A stretch of 64,000 nt of DNA from JAKAFX01 sp049965715 (GTDB lineage: Archaea > Thermoplasmatota > Thermoplasmata > Thermoplasmatales > Thermoplasmataceae), in assembly GCA_049965715.1 (NCBI GenBank), contig JBMFWA010000006.1, positions 17,322 through 81,321 on the forward strand, read 5' to 3'. Under the pieces are notes generated by a model. That model did no database searches. It worked only from the letters and a program-made list of their open reading frames with translations, and had not been told where the DNA came from. The translations under genes were made by a program, and so were the position numbers. Positions 9,047 through 17,578 of the stretch are shown here, piece after piece. Every line of letters begins with the position of its first letter. Position 1 is the first letter of the stretch.

Positions 9047-9559
9047 TTACAAAGCGTCCCTGAAGAAGTATCTGAATGTGCTGTAATTTAGCTCCAGAAC
9101 CTCCATGTATTCACCCCTTCCGAACGATTCGATCACAGACAGGGCATCCTTTGTTGTATCTTTTAGCGTTTTTTTATCAATGTCTGCCCATCTGGGAAAC
9201 AAATCAGTTTCCTCGGTTGCATTGTGATCTGTCAACAACCGATAGAAGAGGGGCAACCTCGCTTTCACCAGATCGGTATTGCCGGAGTCGCTCCACTTAA
9301 GTAGGTTCTGTGCAAGGGTGTCAATCAGTTTGTGATCCGCTTTGATTCTTTCTACTCGTTCATTGAAAACAGCAGAATCGGTAAATGTGAATCCTTCCAG
9401 TATGGGAAAACAGATCTTTTCTTCAACCTCTATATGGCAGTTCTTAAGGTATGAACGAAATCTTGTGAATCTTTGAGAATCAAAGGTATCTTCAACAAGC
9501 CATCTCGCGTCCTTGATAGCAAAGTGCTCAAGCATCAGAATCTCTGCAAGATCTGCCAT
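9047..9559 (-). CDS. Hemerythrin-like (HHE) protein
   Basis: A 170-residue all-helical protein of the HHE cation-binding family. Candidate diiron ligands are spaced as in the family: His12, His42 with Glu46, His76, and His112 with Glu116. Such proteins bind oxygen or nitric oxide, or serve in iron handling and redox sensing; which applies here cannot be told. It diverges from a methyltransferase gene, and the spacer contains a palindrome. Confidence 0.8.
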   Translation of the reverse strand: MADLAEILMLEHFAIKDARWLVEDTFDSQRFTRFRSYLKNCHIEVEEKICFPILEGFTFTDSAVFNERVERIKADHKLIDTLAQNLLKWSDSGNTDLVKARLPLFYRLLTDHNATEETDLFPRWADIDKKTLKDTTKDALSVIESFGRGEYMEVLELNYSTFRYFFRDAL

Positions 9560-9677
9560 AAAATCTGCCAGATAACCAATGTGAACTCTGCATTAAAATT
9601 TATCCAGAGATTAACCAGTGGATCAAGGTATCCATCCAATTCATGAGCTTACGCCTTGATAACATCTGTACACCAAT

Positions 9678-9687
9678 ATTGTACAAT
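9678..9687. promoter_or_regulatory. Palindrome, possible operator
   Basis: ATTGTACAAT is a perfect 10-base palindrome about 40 bases before the methyltransferase start. It is preceded by a partial TGTACA repeat at 9667-9672. The location in a divergent spacer fits a regulator site, but no regulator is known. Confidence 0.3.
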
Positions 9688-9728
9688 AGTGTTTCCAGAA
9701 CTGGAAAACTAATGGAAGGTGAGTCAGA

Positions 9729-10406
9729 GTGTATATGATCCGGGACCCAGAACCGGTATTATGGTTAAATACCCAAAGGTACTGGTCATTACATATGGAT
9801 GAAAATGGGCGGGATATGTACGTTGCAGGAGAAGAACGATTTGGTTTTTTTACATCACATGGTTATTCTCTGTCAAGAATCATTCCAACCTTTCGGAACT
9901 TCTACACGTTTGTTATAAACGACATTACAGGTCAGAAATTCACCAGGATAATGGATATCGGATCAGGGAACGGATATGTCCTTGCGCAGGTTATCAGCAG
10001 AAACTCCAGTGCTACTGGTTTTGGAATAGACCCGTCGCCTTATATGGTGAGAATAGGTTCGAGAAGGGCAAAGAAGATGGGCATCACCGAAAGGGTGACA
10101 TTCATGATGGGGAGCAGCCATGAGATCCCAGTTAGAGGTAAATTTGACATAATATATTCCACAATGTCGTTCCATCACTGGAGCAACAGGGAAAAGGCAG
10201 TCACAGATATCATGCAGCTTCTGGATGACAATGGGAAATTCATGATATACGAGGCGAGTCCCAGGGGAGGTTTCAACAGAAAACTGGTCAAGGCGCATCT
10301 GATGGACAGAGAAGATTTTATTTCGCTGTCAAAAAAGACCGGTGTACCTATTGCAGAAATCATAGAGAACGGGGGCTTCATCCGGGCCACTTTTGTAAAA
10401 GGATGA
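9729..10406 (+). CDS. Class I SAM-dependent methyltransferase
   Basis: A 225-residue Rossmann-fold methyltransferase. Motif I is IMDIGSGNGYVLAQ (about residues 76-89), followed by GIDPSPYM and the later STMSFHHWSNREKA, which resembles UbiE/ubiquinone-type small-molecule methylases. The substrate is unknown. I prefer the GTG at 9729 because GGAAGGTGA lies 5 bases upstream; an ATG at 9735 is the alternative. The gene precedes tRNA-Glu on the same strand. Confidence 0.75.
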   Translation: MYMIRDPEPVLWLNTQRYWSLHMDENGRDMYVAGEERFGFFTSHGYSLSRIIPTFRNFYTFVINDITGQKFTRIMDIGSGNGYVLAQVISRNSSATGFGIDPSPYMVRIGSRRAKKMGITERVTFMMGSSHEIPVRGKFDIIYSTMSFHHWSNREKAVTDIMQLLDDNGKFMIYEASPRGGFNRKLVKAHLMDREDFISLSKKTGVPIAEIIENGGFIRATFVKG

Positions 10407-10448
10407 CCTATAATTCCACTTTTTATCAAATATGTTTAGAGACCACGG

Positions 10449-10462
10449 TAAATAATAAATGG
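10449..10462 (+). promoter_or_regulatory. Putative TATA box of tRNA-Glu
   Basis: The AT-rich run taaataataaat lies about 25-35 bases upstream of the mature tRNA-Glu 5' end, the normal distance for an archaeal tRNA promoter. Confidence 0.45.
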
Positions 10463-10485
10463 GTCATTGTTATAGGGACAAACCT

Positions 10486-10560
10486 GCTCCGGTGGTGTAG
10501 CACGGCCAAGCATAAGGGACTCTCAATCCCTCGACTCGGGTCCAAATCCCGACCGGAGCA
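10486..10560 (+). tRNA. tRNA-Glu (anticodon CTC)
   Basis: A 75-nt cloverleaf. The acceptor stem pairs GCTCCGG with CCGGAGC and carries a discriminator A. The anticodon arm is GGGA - CTCTCAA - TCCC with U33 and anticodon CUC, which reads GAG. The T arm is CGGG(T)CCAAAT(C)CCG. The CCA end is not encoded. No intron is seen. It is followed by a copy of the repeat family in inverted orientation. Confidence 0.93.
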
Positions 10561-10623
10561 TCGTAAATTTCATTGCGGATAATTCTCACAAAGAATTCAT
10601 TATTTATATATTCCAAGATGATT

Positions 10624-10881
10624 TTAAAATATGCGATTGGGAATTCCCATTTTGCAGCTTAGGGGATGAAAGTGAGTAAAAACCTCATGATTTTTCACAG
10701 TATGTTGATCTGTCCGCTGGCATTACAGAAATGAGAAAGATCGGATCGCATATTGCTTCATGCGTGCACGCATCTGTAAAGTCATCTGGCTCAGCATGAA
10801 GCACAGAGTACCTTCTCGCTGAGTATAATTCAAGCCCATATAAACTCAGTCAGCAGCCTTTGAAGCGGGGAGCTCCCTGTG
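10624..10881 (-). repeat. ~260-nt structured repeat, copy A
   Basis: Reverse-oriented copy of an element that also occurs at 59834-60089 and 62484-62747. Read on the minus strand it begins CAGGGAGCT, contains TTCAAAGGCTGC, GGCTTGAATTATACTCAG, CCGATCTTTCTCATT and GGGAATTCCC, and ends GCATATTTTAAA. Positions 10755-10763 and 10794-10802 form a 9-base stem (gcttcatgc / gcatgaagc). Near the 3' end ATCGCATATT can pair perfectly with AATATGCGAT in the middle of the copy. No protein frame survives in all copies. Its identity is unknown; see the findings. Confidence 0.8.
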
Positions 10882-10926
10882 AAAGCCGAGAGAGGGGTCA
10901 CTAATACAAATACTATCAGAATGATC

Positions 10927-11067
10927 CTATCCCAACTCAATCAGTTCCTTTAAGGCAATTAACGTAATCTCTAGGCTTTCTTGTTGAGGTGAAGGACAAG
11001 ACGGCATAGTTATATTGTGAATTTTAGTAATTTCCTTTCGATGATTCTGCAAAGTGTCAAAGTTCAC
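10927..11067 (-). CDS. Possible 46-residue ORF, unknown
   Basis: A short open frame starting with GTG at 11067 and overlapping the end of the broken gene upstream in a GTGA arrangement. The product would be polar and helical at its C-terminus (SLEITLIALKELIELG). It may be a real small gene, or the tail of the same decayed locus. I do not recognise it. Confidence 0.25.
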   Translation of the reverse strand: MNFDTLQNHRKEITKIHNITMPSCPSPQQESLEITLIALKELIELG

Positions 11068-11386
11068 TGGTTTTTGCTCCTACCATACACTCGATCCGCT
11101 GCTTTGAAATTAGTTTGAATTCCAAAGTCGTCTAAATAAGTTCCACTGACTGTTTCGAGGAGTAGAGATAAGTGTCTCGGATTCCGCCTTTTCCTGCTCT
11201 TTCAAGAATAGTTAAAGCAAAATCACTGTGCGTTCTTGGAGCGCAGGGATCATATTGATTTCTTTGATATATCAGTATGAATAGATCATACACTTCTTTC
11301 CTGCTAAGTTTTTTCTTAGAATCTTTTACTAAATTGAGAACTTGTGTAAGTATATCGTGCGGAGGAGTGAGCGATGAGTTTGATCT
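11064..11386 (-). pseudogene. Broken gene of unknown family
   Basis: Two abutting reading frames look like one protein split by a frameshift. The first (11386 to about 11150) has no start codon and reads like coding sequence, with segments such as KLSRKEVYDLFILIYQRN and APRTHSDFALTILERAGK. The frame ends at 11132-11134. In another frame the text continues as GTYLDDFGIQTNFKAADRVYG and stops at 11064. The 5' part appears lost at the junction with the transposase remnant. I do not recognise the family. Confidence 0.4.
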
Positions 11387-11565
11387 TCAGTGGATTCCAT
11401 TACGAATCTGTCTCCCGGAGGGAAGCTGCCCAGGAATTCCCTGAGCTTCTCAAAGCTGTTCTCCATGTCGTCCCTTCTGACAATTCTGCCATCCCTGTCA
11501 AGGGTTGTGCATACAATACTTTTTCGAAATATCCATTCCAGTATGCATGGGATCATCTCCTTCAT
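11381..11565 (-). pseudogene. IS110-type transposase N-terminal remnant
   Basis: About 60 codons resemble the start of DEDD transposases of the IS110 family: SIVCTTLDRDGRIVRR, MENSFEKLREFLG and PPGDRFVMEST. In intact members the opening carries a GID metal-binding motif; here the corresponding positions read ILEW, so the catalytic aspartate is gone. After VMESTE the similarity stops and the frame ends soon after. It is a dead fragment marking an old insertion. Confidence 0.6.
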
Positions 11566-11737
11566 TACGGTGATCCCACAGTAACGCTGATGATATTTTA
11601 CTTATCAGGGCTATCCAGCCTTCTTAAGCATCCCATCAGAGTCAGTAATGAATGCATATTACTATAAATCCATGTCGAAGCACATTTAATTGAATCAGGG
11701 GCCATAATTTGTATTCTTGGTGCTGCAGGAACACCCA

Positions 11738-13747
11738 TCACCATATTCTAATCTTTTTGAAGTTGGTGCTCCTTAGAGCAGATAAGTTTGCAAAGGTTTC
11801 CTCAAATTTTTCATGAACCATGGCCGGGATTTCAGCCCTGAATCGATCCGGAGAGTGTGGGTCGTTGGAGATCTGCCATCTCAAAGCCTGGTCCCTTATG
11901 TTCATTCTCCAACTCTGGGCCCATCCGATAAAAAACCTCTGTTCCGGAGTTAGCCCGTCAATGATCTTTCTTGAGTCTGGATTACTCTCGAGCTTTCTTT
12001 CAAGAGCCTCAAAGGCTATGCTTACACCGCCAATATCAGCAATGTTTTCGCCAAGGGTCAGCTCCCCATTTACGTGCAAGCCTGGAAGTGCTTCAAGAGA
12101 ACTGTACAGTTCAATGACGTCTTTTGCTTTGTCCATGAACGCCAATTCATCCTCCTTGGTCCACCATTCTTTTAAATTCCCCTCCGCATCAAATTTTCTC
12201 CCCTCATCATCAAAGCCATGCGTGATTTCATGCGCTATGGTGCCACCCGTTGCACCGTAGTTGATAGCATCATCCATCTCAGGATCAAAGAAGGGGGGCT
12301 GAAGTATTCCTGCCGGGAAAACTATCTCGTTGCCCGTGGGCGAAAAGTAGGCATTTACCGTTGGAGGAGTCATTTCCCACAGTTCTCTGTCAACTGGAGA
12401 ATTGACCCTGGATATCTGCCTTCTGGATTCAAATTCATTTGATCTGATTATATTTCCGAGATAATCGTCATATAGAATTTGCACTGGAGAGTAGTCTATA
12501 AATTTCGACGGGTATCCAATCTTGGCTCTGAATCTCTTGAACTTAGCCAGTGCTGAATTTCGGGTTTCGACGGCCATCCACGAGATATTCTGCAGTCTTT
12601 CTGTGAAAACTTCCAGAAGATGGTCGATCATTTCGCTCATTCTTTTCCTTGAGTCCTCGCCGAATTCTCTTTCGACATAGATCTTACCAAGTGCCTCCCC
12701 GAGGTGCCTGTCTATGACAGAAACGACACGCTTCCATCGCTTTTCTGGAACCTCCTGTCCAAAGAGGGTTTTATGGAAGAAATTGAAATTCTCCATCTCG
12801 ACCTCATCATGCAGATAAGGAGCACTGAAATGGAGAATTTTCCATTTGAGGTATATCTTCCAGTCTTCAATGGAAAAATCCTGGATCATACTTTCCAGAT
12901 TTTCAAAAAACTCCGGCTGGCCTTCAACGAAATAATCAGTTTCTGGGAGCCCGATACTGGAGAAATATATATCGAAACGCAGTCCGGGGAATTTGGACCG
13001 GACAAGCTCCGTATCCATTCTGTTATAATTTCTTTCAGGGTCCCTCAATTCAGCAGGTCTTCTGCTGTGCTCAGCCATTCTGGTTTCCATCCTCATCACA
13101 GTGCCTGACGATTCTTTCGCGGAATCTTGAGAAAAACCGTATAGAATGAACATTCTTTGCAGGTGCCTGACGTATTCGTTTCTGATGTCAGCAAAAGAGT
13201 CCAGCAGATAATAGTCCCTGTTTGGTAGTGTGAGGCCGCCCTGCACAAGATGGAGTGAATAAATGGAACTGTTTCTCTCGTCTGCACTTGATTCATAAGA
13301 GAACAGGCAGGGTATTCCTTTCAAATGAAGATTTGAAACAACGGAGATCAGATCACTTGTATTATTGACACCGTCAACCAAATTTACAAGTTTTTCCATA
13401 GGGCTAAATTTCAGTCGCTCTATGGTTTCCAGATCCATTGCGGATATGTAAAAATCCCCCACCATTTTCTCAACACTGTCTCCTTGATTATAACCCTTGG
13501 AAGCGCATTCTTCAAGTATCTTGCCAAGTATGTATCTGTTCCTTTCCACAAGTTCTGCCGATGAGCTCCAGGAGGATTTATCGGGAGGTATGGGGTGTGT
13601 CCTGATCCAGTTCCCGGTTGAAAATTCATAGAAATTATCCAGGGGATCAGCCTGTCTGTTCATGAATTCAATGGAAAATCTTGGGTTCTCAGGTTTTTCC
13701 TCATCACCTATTGTGGAAATTCTAGCTAAACTTTCTTCTCTCGCCAT
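11738..13747 (-). CDS. M13 family zinc metallopeptidase
   Basis: A 669-residue neprilysin/PepO-like oligopeptidase. The zinc site is HEITH at about residue 503, with GFDDEGR following as in the family, the third ligand in GENIADIGG at about 567, and a substrate-binding NAYFSPTGNEIVFPAGILQPP segment before it. No signal peptide or membrane anchor is seen at the N-terminus (MAREESLARI), so it probably acts in the cytoplasm on peptides. It stands alone, downstream of the accessory island. Confidence 0.92.
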   Translation of the reverse strand: MAREESLARISTIGDEEKPENPRFSIEFMNRQADPLDNFYEFSTGNWIRTHPIPPDKSSWSSSAELVERNRYILGKILEECASKGYNQGDSVEKMVGDFYISAMDLETIERLKFSPMEKLVNLVDGVNNTSDLISVVSNLHLKGIPCLFSYESSADERNSSIYSLHLVQGGLTLPNRDYYLLDSFADIRNEYVRHLQRMFILYGFSQDSAKESSGTVMRMETRMAEHSRRPAELRDPERNYNRMDTELVRSKFPGLRFDIYFSSIGLPETDYFVEGQPEFFENLESMIQDFSIEDWKIYLKWKILHFSAPYLHDEVEMENFNFFHKTLFGQEVPEKRWKRVVSVIDRHLGEALGKIYVEREFGEDSRKRMSEMIDHLLEVFTERLQNISWMAVETRNSALAKFKRFRAKIGYPSKFIDYSPVQILYDDYLGNIIRSNEFESRRQISRVNSPVDRELWEMTPPTVNAYFSPTGNEIVFPAGILQPPFFDPEMDDAINYGATGGTIAHEITHGFDDEGRKFDAEGNLKEWWTKEDELAFMDKAKDVIELYSSLEALPGLHVNGELTLGENIADIGGVSIAFEALERKLESNPDSRKIIDGLTPEQRFFIGWAQSWRMNIRDQALRWQISNDPHSPDRFRAEIPAMVHEKFEETFANLSALRSTNFKKIRIW

Positions 13748-13877
13748 GGTATAACTGATTTAAGACAGAAAATAAAACTTCCCAATACTCTCCTCAAAGG
13801 ATGTTAAGCATTCCGGGTCTCATGTGAGACGATATATCATGAAAAAAATTAATTCGGGGTTGTCGAAAGAGGACCAC

Positions 13878-14429
13878 TCAAAGTAGCGACTTAAGCTTCT
13901 CGTACTGCTCCGGAGTTATCTCCCCACGCACAAGCCTCATCTTTAGCTCGGTCAAAGGATCCTGAGGACCTGCAGAAACGGACTGACCCTGTGCACGCTG
14001 ATTGATCTTCATCTGAAGTAACTGAACTCCTCTGGTTGTATGGTCTCTCAACTTCTTCCAGAATGTCCAGTCCTCATTCACGCCCATTCCTGTTATGATG
14101 ATATGATCTTCAAGGATTCCCTGCTTGAGTTCCACCGATGAAATTTGCTCGTATCTGAACTGTCTCTCTTCAAAAGATAACAATCCTTTTGACACAAGAA
14201 GTAACCTCTGGTTGGTGATTATCATCCAGGGATGTCCAAGCTGTTCACCGGCTGCACCACCTCCGTAAGCTCTGACATTCATGCCCTGGGCGTGCGTACC
14301 GGCAATACACCTCAGGGAATATTCTATGTTTTCTCCAGGAGAGAGGATCTTGTTAAGTCTTTCCCTGTATTTTTCGGGCAGTTCAGTGAATTTTGGAATT
14401 GGTTCGTTTCCGTCTTCGACCATAAACAT
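13878..14429 (-). CDS. PH-domain protein with C-terminal SHOCT domain
   Basis: A 183-residue protein. The middle part (about 60-130) has a bacterial-type PH-domain pattern: a WMIITNQRLLLVS strand pair and QISSVELKQGIL. The last 30 residues (DPLTELKMRLVRGEITPEQYEKLKSLL, in part) form a SHOCT motif, a short domain often found at protein C-termini. A role in oligomerisation or membrane-surface binding is likely from the domains, but no activity can be named. Confidence 0.75.
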   Translation of the reverse strand: MFMVEDGNEPIPKFTELPEKYRERLNKILSPGENIEYSLRCIAGTHAQGMNVRAYGGGAAGEQLGHPWMIITNQRLLLVSKGLLSFEERQFRYEQISSVELKQGILEDHIIITGMGVNEDWTFWKKLRDHTTRGVQLLQMKINQRAQGQSVSAGPQDPLTELKMRLVRGEITPEQYEKLKSLL

Positions 14430-14644
14430 AAAAATATATTCAGTATATAATTATTTTCTTGAATCATTTTTCAGGACATTCAAAAACCAGGTCAACAGGA
14501 TTTGCGCAATGGGGGCTTGGACAGTTGGGAGAATCCTGTAAGGCTCCCGTTGGCATCAGTCGAAGCGAAATCCAGACAAACTTCCAAAGCATAACTTTGC
14601 AGTGGACTGATGTCAGGAGAACCCCGTAATGTATATAATCTGGA

Positions 14645-14717
14645 TGCGGGTGCCGGGATTTGGACCCGAGGCACGAGCTTGGCAAGCTCGCGTGTTACCA
14701 GGCTACACCACACCCGC
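14645..14717 (-). tRNA. tRNA-Gly (anticodon GCC)
   Basis: A 73-nt cloverleaf on the minus strand. The acceptor stem pairs GCGGGTG with CACCCGC with discriminator A, the D arm contains TAGCCTGGTAACAC, and the anticodon arm is CGAGC - TTGCCAA - GCTCG, giving GCC with U33. The T arm is CGGGTCCAAATCCCG. No CCA and no intron are encoded. Confidence 0.93.
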
Positions 14718-14737
14718 TTACTCCGTAATCCCTAAGC

Positions 14738-14750
14738 TATTATTTATAAA
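14738..14750 (-). promoter_or_regulatory. Putative TATA box of tRNA-Gly
   Basis: On the minus strand TTTATAAATAAT lies about 20-33 bases before the tRNA-Gly 5' end, the usual archaeal distance. Confidence 0.5.
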
Positions 14751-14799
14751 TTCTGTGAGCCCTGTTATCCCCTAAATAATTCTTGGTATGAGCAACATT

Positions 14800-15045
14800 T
14801 GCTGATGCCGAATGAAACGTGCGGATGGACGATCAGATCGCTTCATTGTTCAAAAGAAAGTATCCCTATTGTCAAACAGTGGATAAACCCGGTTGTAGTT
14901 GATGAAACAACATTCTTTGAATTTCGTGATTTCAGGTTCATCGAAAACCCCCTGGTCCATTTCAATCAGCCAGGCAGTAACAGGGGAGTGATTGAAAGCG
15001 TAGCGGATCCCGGCATTAACAGCTTTAAAGTAGTCCATACTATTT
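14800..15045 (-). pseudogene. Possible glycosyltransferase family 2 remnant
   Basis: A minus-strand fragment reads VNAGIRYAFNHSPVTAWLI, EMDQGVFDEPEI and NYNRVYPLFDN, which recalls the GT2 pattern of an N-x-GI(K/R)YA helix followed by a DQD-type metal site. After a stop at 14850-14852 further pieces (NNEAI, HPHVSFGIS) continue in other frames, as expected from frameshift decay. The key aspartate doublet is altered. The rest of the 510-base gap before the next gene shows nothing I can name. Assignment is tentative. Confidence 0.3.
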
Positions 15046-15240
15046 GTTAATCCTAGTTCTAAAGTAATGGCATGCAGTCAAGTTTTAATGAATTGAAGAT
15101 AGCCATGATTAAAGGTTTTGCAGTTCAATCCCAATTGTTGCTGTGGATGCTAATTGACCAAAAACATTATTAGTTACATAAACTACAAAACAGTTTTAAT
15201 TTATCGTATTTTAAGTTGTTGCAATTAGGTGAACTTAAAA

Positions 15241-17061
15241 ATGATAGTATCCGAAGAAATAAACAGGTACCCTGAAGTCAGATTTGCTTCTGACTTCGAG
15301 ATAAGCAAGAACTCACCGTTCAAGACAGTGGCAGAATTCTTGAACTCCCAGGGGCACTTGATCACCAATGATATGCTAATACTGAGGGTGACAGAGAGTC
15401 TGTGTCCTCTGTGCGCTGACGAAGAGAAATTCGATCAGATGAGAATACCGGCCATTGTTTATGAGAATGCCGGCGAGGTTAAACTTATAAAAGAGTGCCC
15501 TGAGCATGGAATAACGAGAGAGAAGTACTGGGAAGACTACGAGATGTACCAGGAAGCAAAGAAATGGCAGGACAAGGGTATAAGGATCCTGAATCCTAAC
15601 GTTGCCCTTCTCGAGGAGAAAATTATCTGCCCTACTCACTGCGGTCTGTGCGTGAAACACAAGTCACACACTGGATTGGGAAACGTCGTGGTCACAAACA
15701 GGTGCGATCTTTCCTGCTGGTACTGCTTCTTCTATGCGAAGGAGAATGAGCCAATTTACGAGCCTTCACAGGATCAGGTAAGAATGATGCTGAGAAGGAT
15801 GAGGAATGAGAAGCCTGTTGGAGCCAATGCAGTTCAGATAACCGGCGGAGAACCAACAATAAGGGACGATATAATAGACATAATCAAGATAGCCAGGGAG
15901 GAAGGTTATGAGCACATACAGCTCAACACCAACAGCATAAGGGCAGCATTCGATCCGGATTTCCCCAAGAGAGTAAGAGAGGCTGGATCAAATGTCGTCT
16001 ATACAAGCTTTGATGGCCCGACACCCAGATCAAACCCCAAGAATTTCTGGGAAATACCTGCAGCACTTGACAACTACAGGAAAGCTCCAATGGGAGTAGT
16101 CCTTGTACCGACGGTAATCGGAGGCATAAATGACGGTTACCTTGGAGACATGATAAGATTCGGTCTCTCAAACATCGATGTCGTCAGGGCGGTTAACTTC
16201 CAGCCTGTGAGTCTGGTGGGAAGAATGCCCGACAGGATGAGGGAGAAGCAGAGAATCACAATTCCTGGAGCAATAAAGAAGATCGAACAGCAGACCGATG
16301 GAATGATTGGAAGAGAAGACTTCTTCACAGTGCCGTCTACAACCAAGGTTTCTAACTTCGTGGAAGCACTCAAGGGGCAGGAAACCTACAAACTGTCGAT
16401 ACACTTCGCCTGCGGAATGGGTACATACATATTCAAGGATGGCGACAAGATAATCCCCATAACGAGGTTCATTGACGTCAGGGGGATGTTTGAGTACATA
16501 GGCGAACTTGGCGATGAGATAAAGAACTCCAGCTTCAGGAGACTGAAAAAGGTCGAATCCACCTCAAAGCTCCTCATGAGCATAAAGAAGTTCGTCGACT
16601 ATGACAAGGCGCCCAAGGACTTCAAGCTGAAGGATATGATATACAATGCCTTCACCGGCGGGGATTACCATGGCTTGAAAGCATTCCATTACAAGAGCAT
16701 GTTCATAGGTTTCATGCACTTTATGGACCCTTACACATACGATGTTGACAGGGTCGAGAGGTGTGATATCCACTATGCAATGCCCGATGGAAGAGTTGTG
16801 CCATTCTGTGCATTCAATGTGATACCCGAACTGTACAGGGACGCAACACAGAGAAAGTACTCAATCCCTGCGAAACTCTATGAGGAAAGAACAGGGAAGG
16901 TTCTGAAGAAGGATAAGTACTTCCGTGACTACACCATGGCAGAGAAGAGGTCTATAATCTCGTTCTATGAGAAGAGCATAGGCAGGAAGCTCAGAGAGGA
17001 TGAGATAGGGTTGAACCTTGAGGAACCAATACCGGTCATATCATCGCAGAGACCGGAGTAA
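15241..17061 (+). CDS. tes: Tetraether lipid synthase-like radical SAM enzyme
   Basis: A 606-residue radical SAM protein with the architecture of archaeal tetraether synthase (Tes, M. jannaschii MJ0619 type). An N-terminal metal-binding region has CPLC (55-58), CPEHG (86) and CPTHCGLC (130-137). It is followed by the radical SAM site CDLSCWYC (Cys155, 159, 162), a GGEP motif, and C-terminal cysteines in ERCDIHY and VPFCAFN. Tes joins the phytanyl chains of two archaeol lipids to make GDGT tetraethers, which dominate Thermoplasmatales membranes. A start at ATG 15241 is chosen because AGGTGA lies 8 bases upstream; a GTG at 15229 is inside that site. Tes against other members of COG1964 is the remaining uncertainty. 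Confidence 0.65.
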   Translation: MIVSEEINRYPEVRFASDFEISKNSPFKTVAEFLNSQGHLITNDMLILRVTESLCPLCADEEKFDQMRIPAIVYENAGEVKLIKECPEHGITREKYWEDYEMYQEAKKWQDKGIRILNPNVALLEEKIICPTHCGLCVKHKSHTGLGNVVVTNRCDLSCWYCFFYAKENEPIYEPSQDQVRMMLRRMRNEKPVGANAVQITGGEPTIRDDIIDIIKIAREEGYEHIQLNTNSIRAAFDPDFPKRVREAGSNVVYTSFDGPTPRSNPKNFWEIPAALDNYRKAPMGVVLVPTVIGGINDGYLGDMIRFGLSNIDVVRAVNFQPVSLVGRMPDRMREKQRITIPGAIKKIEQQTDGMIGREDFFTVPSTTKVSNFVEALKGQETYKLSIHFACGMGTYIFKDGDKIIPITRFIDVRGMFEYIGELGDEIKNSSFRRLKKVESTSKLLMSIKKFVDYDKAPKDFKLKDMIYNAFTGGDYHGLKAFHYKSMFIGFMHFMDPYTYDVDRVERCDIHYAMPDGRVVPFCAFNVIPELYRDATQRKYSIPAKLYEERTGKVLKKDKYFRDYTMAEKRSIISFYEKSIGRKLREDEIGLNLEEPIPVISSQRPE

Positions 17062-17096
17062 ATATTTTTAGAATTTTATTCCATCCCTTTTTCTAG

Positions 17097-17504
17097 ATGA
17101 ATTTTTACAGAATTATCGATCACACTGCGGACCTGGAGATCATTGTTACTGGGTTGGACATCAGGGACCTGTTCATGAATGCTTTTTCTGCCACAGCGGA
17201 TCTGATATTTGATATCACCACTTTGAAGGCCAGCGTGCAAAAACATTTCCAATTCAATTTCACAGATCTTAAGGAAGCTCTTGTGAGAATGCTTGGCATT
17301 ATCATCGAGAATGTTGATTCCAGATCCGTTCTGTTTTACAAATTAACATATCTGAAGATTTCCAAAAATACAATTTCGGGCAAAGCTGTTGGTGCGAAAA
17401 TTCCGGATGATATGGAACCTCTTAACGTGATAAAAGCCGTAACCTACCATGACCTCTATATCGATCCAACCGGTAAGAAGGCGCGAATACTTTTTGACAT
17501 CTGA
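17097..17504 (+). CDS. Archease
   Basis: A 135-residue archease. The opening FYRIIDHTADLEI and the ending IKAVTYHDLYI...ARILFDI match the family, including the conserved HTAD motif near residue 9. Archease activates RtcB, the 3'-phosphate RNA ligase used in archaeal tRNA splicing, by helping guanylylation. It follows the Tes-like gene after 35 bases. RtcB itself is not in the window. Confidence 0.88.
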   Translation: MNFYRIIDHTADLEIIVTGLDIRDLFMNAFSATADLIFDITTLKASVQKHFQFNFTDLKEALVRMLGIIIENVDSRSVLFYKLTYLKISKNTISGKAVGAKIPDDMEPLNVIKAVTYHDLYIDPTGKKARILFDI

Positions 17505-17578
17505 ACGAAAACGTCTGCACTTTTCTGAACTGCGGCATTCCTAATAAAATAATATAAGTTGGAAAGATATCCACATAG

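Noticed and set aside
14464..14713. Two overlapping minus-strand frames next to tRNA-Gly, one with a CPSPHC cysteine pair.
   Set aside because: One runs through the tRNA gene and the other has no family resemblance beyond a few cysteines. A transposase zinc finger was considered but not supported.
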